Below the pieces are notes generated by a model, which was not told the DNA's origin, did no database searches, and saw nothing but the letters and a program-made list of their open reading frames with translations. This document shows, piece by piece, positions 58,848 through 64,000 of a stretch of DNA of 64,000 bases (position 1 is the first letter of the stretch; each line of letters starts with the position of its first letter). The DNA is from Methylococcus capsulatus (GTDB taxonomy: Bacteria; Pseudomonadota; Gammaproteobacteria; Methylococcales; Methylococcaceae), in contig NZ_CP104311.1 of the NCBI RefSeq assembly GCF_036864975.1, forward strand, positions 1,466,001 to 1,530,000. The letters are read 5' to 3'. The position numbers were made by a program, and so were the translations under genes.

Positions 58848-60067
58848 GCTTCGGCCCGGTTGCTGTAGTGGGTCTCGATGTAGCGCTCGACCAGTTCTTG
58901 GAACTCCTCGGCGATGCGGTCACCCTTCAATGTCACCGTCTTCACGCCGTCCTCGAACACCGGGGCGACGGGCTGCTCGCCCGTGCCCGGCAGGCTGATG
59001 CCGATGTTGGCGTTCTTGCTTTCGCCCGGGCCGTTCACCACGCAACCCATGACGGCCACGTGCATGTCTTCCACCCCATGGTAGCGCTTGCGCCATTCCG
59101 GCATCTTGTGGCGCAGGTGCGACTGGATCTGCTGGGCCAGTTTCTGGAAATAGTCGCTGGTGGTGCGGCCGCAGCCGGGGCAGGAGATCACCATGGGGGT
59201 GAACGATCGCAATCCCATGGTCTGCAGGATTTCCTGGGCGACGATGACCTCTAGGCTGCGGTCGGCGCCGGGCTCGGGGGTGAGCGATATCCGGATGGTG
59301 TCGCCGATGCCCTGCTGCAGCAGTACGGACAGCGCGGCCGTGGAGGCGACGATGCCCTTGGAACCCATCCCGGCTTCGGTCAGCCCCAGGTGCAAGGCAT
59401 AGTCACAGCGGCTGGACAGGGCTTCGTAGACCGAGATCAGCTCCTGCACACCGCTCATCTTGCACGACAGCACGATGCGGTCCTTGAGCAGCCCCAGATT
59501 CTGAGCCTTTTCCGCGCTTTCGAGCGCCGAGGTGATCACGGCTTCGCGCATCACTTCCGGCAACGGCCGTGGCTCGGCGAGCCGGGCGTTCTCATCGAGC
59601 AGACGGGCCAGTACCGACTGGTCCAGGCTGCCCCAATTGACGCCGATGCGGACCGGTTTGTCATAGCGGCAGGCGAACTCGATCATCTGGGCGAACTGGG
59701 GGTCGCGCTTGGAGCCTCGGCCGACGTTGCCCGGATTGATACGGAACTTGCCCAGCGCCTCGGCGCAGGCGGGGTACTTTTCCAGCAGTTTGTGGCCGTT
59801 GAAGTGGAAGTCGCCGACCAGCGGCACGTTGCAGTCCAGGCGGTCCAGTTCTTCCCGGATGCGTGGCACGGCGTCCGCGGCTTCTTCGTTGTTGACGGTG
59901 AGGCGCACCAGTTCCGAACCGGCCCGGGCCAGGTCGATGACCTGGCGGACGGTTCCCGCCACGTCGGCAGTGTCGGTGTTGGTCATGGACTGGACCACGA
60001 CGGGCGCGCCGCCCCCGATCTGTACCGAACCGACGCGCACGCCGACAGTCTGTTTGCGATTCATCAT
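58844..60067 (-). CDS. ispG: 4-hydroxy-3-methylbut-2-enyl diphosphate synthase (flavodoxin)
   Basis: A 407-residue Fe-S enzyme of the MEP pathway, making HMBPP. The N-terminal TIM barrel has [12 protein letters not shown] and [12 protein letters not shown]; the 4Fe-4S ligands are in [10 protein letters not shown] and [18 protein letters not shown], with a Glu as fourth ligand. The length is of the short, two-domain bacterial type. Two tandem ATGs at the start are equivalent. It complements ispD and ispF elsewhere in the window. Confidence 0.97.
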   Translation of the reverse strand: MMNRKQTVGVRVGSVQIGGGAPVVVQSMTNTDTADVAGTVRQVIDLARAGSELVRLTVNNEEAADAVPRIREELDRLDCNVPLVGDFHFNGHKLLEKYPACAEALGKFRINPGNVGRGSKRDPQFAQMIEFACRYDKPVRIGVNWGSLDQSVLARLLDENARLAEPRPLPEVMREAVITSALESAEKAQNLGLLKDRIVLSCKMSGVQELISVYEALSSRCDYALHLGLTEAGMGSKGIVASTAALSVLLQQGIGDTIRISLTPEPGADRSLEVIVAQEILQTMGLRSFTPMVISCPGCGRTTSDYFQKLAQQIQSHLRHKMPEWRKRYHGVEDMHVAVMGCVVNGPGESKNANIGISLPGTGEQPVAPVFEDGVKTVTLKGDRIAEEFQELVERYIETHYSNRAEA

Positions 60068-60318
60068 GCGTTACCTGATAGAGATGGGAGTCAACTGGAT
60101 GATTCTACCAGTTGACGCGTTTACAGCTAATTTCCTAGTTCCTTACTCGGGTGTCAATCCCCGCTTGTCGTCGCCTACGGGGGTCGAAAAGACCGTGTCC
60201 AGTCCGCTGCGGCGAGGCAGGCGGGCGTGTCGCGTTTCACAGCCGAGCGCCCGCCGCGAGTGGCGTGGATTCGTCGAATCCGGTTTAATCGCGCTTTTCT
60301 CGTTTCGAGGACGAACGT

Positions 60319-60612
60319 ATGGACCTGGCGACCAAGGTGATGATTTTGAGAATTCTGGTGGTTTTCGCCGCCGCCCTGCTCCTGATCGGCGTGATCGTCA
60401 GTCTGATCAAGCCCAAGTGGGTGCTGTTCTGGGCGAAAAATCCGGATCGGCTGACGGCGGCGATGGCGGTGTCGACGATCGCTATGCTGCTGTTCATGGC
60501 AAGTTGGACCGGGATCGCCAAGCTGACGCTCAAGCCGAAGGAGCCGCAGCAGCGTCATGAAGAGGCGCGGGGTTCGAGGGACGAGCAGAACATGCTCCAG
60601 CTCAACCGATAG
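60319..60612 (+). CDS. Small two-span membrane protein, unknown
   Basis: A 97-residue frame with two membrane helices (ILRILVVFAAALLLIGVIVSLI and AAMAVSTIAMLLFMASWTGIA) joined by a short KPKWVLFWAKNPDR loop, and a charged tail. I do not recognise it beyond a general two-span membrane fold. It lies about 130 nt upstream of oadG in the same direction, so it may belong to the same unit. Confidence 0.6.
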   Translation: MDLATKVMILRILVVFAAALLLIGVIVSLIKPKWVLFWAKNPDRLTAAMAVSTIAMLLFMASWTGIAKLTLKPKEPQQRHEEARGSRDEQNMLQLNR

Positions 60613-60740
60613 CGCCCGAAGACGCCTTCCGCTGCTGCCGAATTCACATCATGGGCAGGGCCGGCGGGCGGTGCAGTTCGACTTTCCCGCCGGAGCGCTT
60701 TATCATTCCGGCGTTTTGTCGCTAACCTGAAACTTCCCCC

Positions 60741-60998
60741 ATGGAATCGTCGATCCCAGAGCTCTTGCTGGCCGGGAGCAGGCTCATGCTCATCGGTATG
60801 ACCATCGTGTTCCTGTTTCTGGCTCTGCTGGTGGGAGTCATCCACGTGACTTCGCGGCTGATCGGCCGTTATTCGCCGGACGAGCCGGTCGCCCTCAAGC
60901 CCGCGGGCGCCATACCCGTCAGGAGTGCCGGAGGGGAGGACGAAGCGGAGATCGTCGCCGCGATCACGGCGGCGATCCACCGTTACCAGAACAAGTAA
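60741..60998 (+). CDS. oadG: Oxaloacetate decarboxylase gamma subunit
   Basis: An 85-residue protein with one N-terminal membrane helix ([25 protein letters not shown]) and a polar tail ending [13 protein letters not shown], the standard OadG/MmdD ending. It anchors the alpha and beta subunits and assists assembly. The helix motif GMTIVFLFL is typical. It is followed 22 nt later by oadA. Confidence 0.88.
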   Translation: MESSIPELLLAGSRLMLIGMTIVFLFLALLVGVIHVTSRLIGRYSPDEPVALKPAGAIPVRSAGGEDEAEIVAAITAAIHRYQNK

Positions 60999-61020
60999 GG
61001 CACATCTAAGGAGTTTTTGC

Positions 61021-62817
61021 ATGGCAACCCCCTTGGGCATCACTGACGTCGTCCTGCGTGATGCACATCAGTCTCTGCTGGCCACCCGCCTTCGTCTCGA
61101 GGATATGCTGCCGATCTGTCCCAAGCTGGACAAGGCCGGCTTCTGGTCGCTGGAGGCTTGGGGCGGTGCGACCTTCGATGCCTGCATCCGTTATCTGGGC
61201 GAAGACCCCTGGGTGCGCCTGAAGACGCTGAAGAAGGCTTTGCCGAACACCCGTCTGCAGATGTTGCTGCGGGGCCAGAATCTACTGGGCTATCGCCACT
61301 ACGCGGACGATGTGGTGGAGAAATTCGTGGAACGCTCGGCCGAAAACGGGGTCGATGTGTTCCGCATCTTCGATGCGCTCAACGACCTCCGCAACTTCGA
61401 AAAGGCCATCCGCGCGACCATAGCCATGGGCAAACACGCCCAGGGCACCATTTCGTATACCGTGAGCCCCGTGCACACGATCGACATGTGGGTCGATCTG
61501 TCCAAGCGTCTGGAGGACATGGGTGCCCATTCGATCTGTATCAAGGACATGGCGGGCTTGCTCAAGCCTTATGTCGCCGAGGAGCTGGTCGGCCGTCTCA
61601 AGCAGGAAGTCGGCGTGCCGATCCACATGCAGTGCCATGCGACCACGGGTTTGAGCACGGCCGCCATCGTGAAGGCGGTCGAGGCCGGTATCGATAACGT
61701 CGACACCGCGATTTCGTCCATGAGCATGACCTACGGCCACAGTCCAACGGAGGCGGTCGTGGCGATCTTCCAGGGACACGAGCGTGATACCGGCCTGGAC
61801 ATCCGGCTGTTGGAGGAAATCGCGGCCTATTTTCGCGAGGTCCGGAAAAAGTACGCCAAGTTCGAGGGTAGCCTGAAAGGGGTGGACAGCCGCATTCTGG
61901 TGGCCCAGGTGCCCGGTGGTATGCTCACCAACATGGAAAGTCAGCTCAAGGAGCAGGGGGCGCTGGATCGCTTCGACGAAGTGATGCAGGAGATACCCAA
62001 GGTCCGCGAGGATCTGGGCTTCATCCCGCTGGTCACGCCGACCTCGCAGATCGTCGGCACCCAGGCCGTCCTCAACGTGCTCGCCGGTGAACGCTACAAG
62101 ACCATCACCAAGGAGACCGCAGGCGTCCTGCGGGGCGAGTATGGTGCCACCCCGGCACCCGTCAATGCCGAATTGCAGGCCCGGGTCTTGAAGGGGGACA
62201 AGCCCATCACCTGCCGTCCCGCCGATCTGCTCGAGCCGGAACTGAAGAAGCTGACCGACGAATTGAAGCGCCTGGCCCGGGAGCACGGAGTCAAGCTGTC
62301 CTCCCCGCAGGTCGAAGACGTGCTGATCTACGCGCTGTTCCCCCAGGTCGGCTGGCGGTTCCTGCAGAACCGGGGCAATCCGGCGGCCTTCGAGCCACCG
62401 CCCGGCACCGAGCCCGCCGCGCCGGTGGCCGAGGTCACCGGCGCGACCGCGGCGCCCGATGGCGCCAGGCTCTATACCGTCACGGTCAACGGCCGCAGTT
62501 ATCAGGTCGAGGTGGCCCCGGGCGGCAGCATCGGGGCGATTCATCCGACGACCGGTGCCGCTTCGCCGTCCGCGGCAGCGCAGATCCTCGCCGCGCGGGC
62601 CGTCAGCGAGTCGGTCAATGCGCCGATGGCGGGGCATGTGTTGCGCATCAACGTCACCGAGGGACAGAAGGTCGCCGAAGGCCAGGTGGTCGTCGTCATG
62701 GAGGCCATGAAAATGGAGACCGAAGTGAGGGCGCGCAGCGGCGGCGTCGTGGTGGGTATCGCCGTCAAGCCGGGCGATACCGTCAATACCGGCGACGTGC
62801 TGGTCACGCTGGGCTGA
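61021..62817 (+). CDS. oadA: Oxaloacetate decarboxylase alpha subunit
   Basis: A 598-residue biotin enzyme. The N-terminal carboxyltransferase has [33 protein letters not shown] and the metal-binding His region; the middle is a conserved PYC/OadA-type domain; the C-terminus is a biotinyl domain with Lys564 in [11 protein letters not shown] after an Ala/Pro/Thr linker. It moves the carboxyl of oxaloacetate to biotin, releasing pyruvate. AAGGAG precedes ATG 61021. Part of oadGAB. Confidence 0.96.
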   Translation: MATPLGITDVVLRDAHQSLLATRLRLEDMLPICPKLDKAGFWSLEAWGGATFDACIRYLGEDPWVRLKTLKKALPNTRLQMLLRGQNLLGYRHYADDVVEKFVERSAENGVDVFRIFDALNDLRNFEKAIRATIAMGKHAQGTISYTVSPVHTIDMWVDLSKRLEDMGAHSICIKDMAGLLKPYVAEELVGRLKQEVGVPIHMQCHATTGLSTAAIVKAVEAGIDNVDTAISSMSMTYGHSPTEAVVAIFQGHERDTGLDIRLLEEIAAYFREVRKKYAKFEGSLKGVDSRILVAQVPGGMLTNMESQLKEQGALDRFDEVMQEIPKVREDLGFIPLVTPTSQIVGTQAVLNVLAGERYKTITKETAGVLRGEYGATPAPVNAELQARVLKGDKPITCRPADLLEPELKKLTDELKRLAREHGVKLSSPQVEDVLIYALFPQVGWRFLQNRGNPAAFEPPPGTEPAAPVAEVTGATAAPDGARLYTVTVNGRSYQVEVAPGGSIGAIHPTTGAASPSAAAQILAARAVSESVNAPMAGHVLRINVTEGQKVAEGQVVVVMEAMKMETEVRARSGGVVVGIAVKPGDTVNTGDVLVTLG

Positions 62818-62830
62818 GGCGGGCTGGTCC

Positions 62831-63958
62831 ATGAACGGATTCGTCGAATTGTGGAGCAGCACCGGTCTGTCCAATTTCCAGTGGGGACAGGTGGTCATGA
62901 TGACGGTGGGGTTCCTGCTCATCTACCTCGCCATCCGTAAAGGCTTTGAGCCTTTATTGCTGCTTCCCATCGGCTTCGGCGCGGTGCTCAGCAACATCCC
63001 GGTGGCCGGCATCGCCGAAGAAGGCGGGCTGCTCTCGTATCTGTATTTCGGCATCAAGTCCGGGATATTCCCGCTGCTGATCTTCATGGGTGTGGGGGCC
63101 ATGACCGATTTCGGTCCCATGCTGGCCAACCCCAAGACCCTGCTGTTGGGGGCGGCCGCACAGTTCGGTATCTTTGGCACCCTGTTCGGCGCGTTGGCAC
63201 TGAACTTGGTGCCTGGCCTGCAGTTCGGTTTCAGGGATGCGGCCGCCATCGCCATCATCGGCGGGGCCGACGGCCCGACCGCCATCTACGTGGCATCCAG
63301 GCTTGCGCCGGACCTGCTCGGCGCCATCGCCGTCGCGGCCTATTCATATATGGCTTTGGTGCCGCTGATCCAGCCCCCCATCATGCGCGCCTTGACCACG
63401 CCGGAAGAGCGCCTGATCGAAATGTCGCAACTGCGCGTGGTGGGCAAGACCGAGAAAATCATTTTCCCGGTGGTATTGTTGATCCTGACCGCTCTGCTGC
63501 TGCCCTCGGCCGCGCCTTTGATCGGCATGTTCTGCCTCGGCAATCTGATGCGTGAATGCGGTGTGGTCGAACGCCTGAGCAAGACCTCCCAGAATGAGCT
63601 GATCAACATCGTTACCATTTTTCTGGGGCTTTCGGTCGGTTCCAAGCTCAGTGCCCATGCTTTCCTTCGCCCGGAGACCCTGGGAATCCTGGTGCTCGGT
63701 GCCATCGCATTCAGCTTCGGTACGGCCGCCGGGGTGCTGATGGCGAAGCTGATGAACCGCTTCACTCTGCACAAGATCAACCCCCTGATCGGCGCGGCCG
63801 GCGTCTCCGCCGTGCCGATGTCGGCACGGGTGGCCAACAAAGTGGGCCAGGAGAGCAATCCTCACAACTTCCTCCTGATGCACGCCATGGGTCCGAACGT
63901 GGCCGGCGTCATCGGCTCCGCCGTGGCGGCGGGTGTGCTGCTGGCGCTGGTGCAATAA
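62831..63958 (+). CDS. oadB: Oxaloacetate decarboxylase beta subunit (Na+ pump)
   Basis: A 375-residue polytopic membrane protein. It decarboxylates carboxybiotin and pumps Na+ outward. The ion-path motif is [23 protein letters not shown] with its Asp; [20 protein letters not shown] and [23 protein letters not shown] near the end are conserved. Its length is in the usual short range (375-430). It completes oadGAB and no other gene follows before the window ends. Confidence 0.96.
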   Translation: MNGFVELWSSTGLSNFQWGQVVMMTVGFLLIYLAIRKGFEPLLLLPIGFGAVLSNIPVAGIAEEGGLLSYLYFGIKSGIFPLLIFMGVGAMTDFGPMLANPKTLLLGAAAQFGIFGTLFGALALNLVPGLQFGFRDAAAIAIIGGADGPTAIYVASRLAPDLLGAIAVAAYSYMALVPLIQPPIMRALTTPEERLIEMSQLRVVGKTEKIIFPVVLLILTALLLPSAAPLIGMFCLGNLMRECGVVERLSKTSQNELINIVTIFLGLSVGSKLSAHAFLRPETLGILVLGAIAFSFGTAAGVLMAKLMNRFTLHKINPLIGAAGVSAVPMSARVANKVGQESNPHNFLLMHAMGPNVAGVIGSAVAAGVLLALVQ

Positions 63959-64000
63959 GCCATCCGACCGCCCGGTCCTCTGGCGGGGGAGAGTCCGGTT

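Noticed and set aside
63959-64000. Terminator after oadB
   Set aside because: The remaining 42 nt show only a short partial inverted repeat (CCGCC / GGCGG) with no T-run before the window ends.

Overview
The window is about 64 kb of high-GC (low-60s percent by eye), gene-dense chromosome of a gammaproteobacterium. The nitrogen two-component pair, the rhodanese-secB-gpsA block, the truA-trp-accD-folC-dedD-cvpA-purF-metZ block, the pyrG-kdsA-eno-ftsB-ispD-ispF-truD block and the orphan proteins together look most like a Methylococcus-type methanotroph. That assignment is inference: no methane-oxidation gene lies in the window. There is no rRNA, CRISPR array, complete insertion sequence or prophage.

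Left edge (1-4200): a truncated UbiA-family prenyltransferase overlaps a divergent-PAP2 phosphatase. An IS3-type transposase scrap and an AT-rich methyltransferase follow. The methyltransferase runs tail to tail into a class II ribonucleotide reductase that is cut off inside its intein. Both of these genes seem to end at one breakpoint near 1983, so this is a rearrangement scar.

4200-15500: ntrB-ntrC with an upstream NtrC-like dyad; glycogen phosphorylase; trmL; a leftward operon of an ArsR-type (SqrR/BigR-like) regulator, rhodanese, secB and gpsA; then envC, a carboxy-terminal processing protease and an hsp20 with a heat-shock-like promoter and a strong terminator.

15500-32600: rapA, purE-purK, DUF1249-queD, a PilZ protein, trpS, a DUF155 (RMD1-like) protein, and a long leftward housekeeping run from pyrG to panE. 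That run covers CTP, KDO and isoprenoid synthesis, cell division, tRNA modification, arsenate and quinone reduction, and DnaA inactivation.

32600-43000: the accessory part. It holds an AcpA/phospholipase C-like lipoprotein, DUF2490 and a CLC antiporter, then a probable nitric-oxide defence unit (2Fe-2S flavin reductase plus truncated haemoglobin, divergent from nsrR with an NsrR-like operator between). An initiator tRNA, several small secreted or membrane proteins of unknown function, msrQ and a cysteine-rich-repeat protein follow.

43000-64000: truA-trpF-trpB-trpA-accD-folC-dedD-cvpA-purF-metZ in close order with a paired DnaA-box dyad upstream; UDP-glucose dehydrogenase; a histone-deacetylase-like amidohydrolase; acnB coupled to a DUF455 ferritin-like protein; ispG; and a complete oadG-oadA-oadB sodium-pumping oxaloacetate decarboxylase. 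Start-stop overlaps of 4 nt (ATGA/GTGA) are common, and four convergent pairs share 4-nt stop-stop overlaps.
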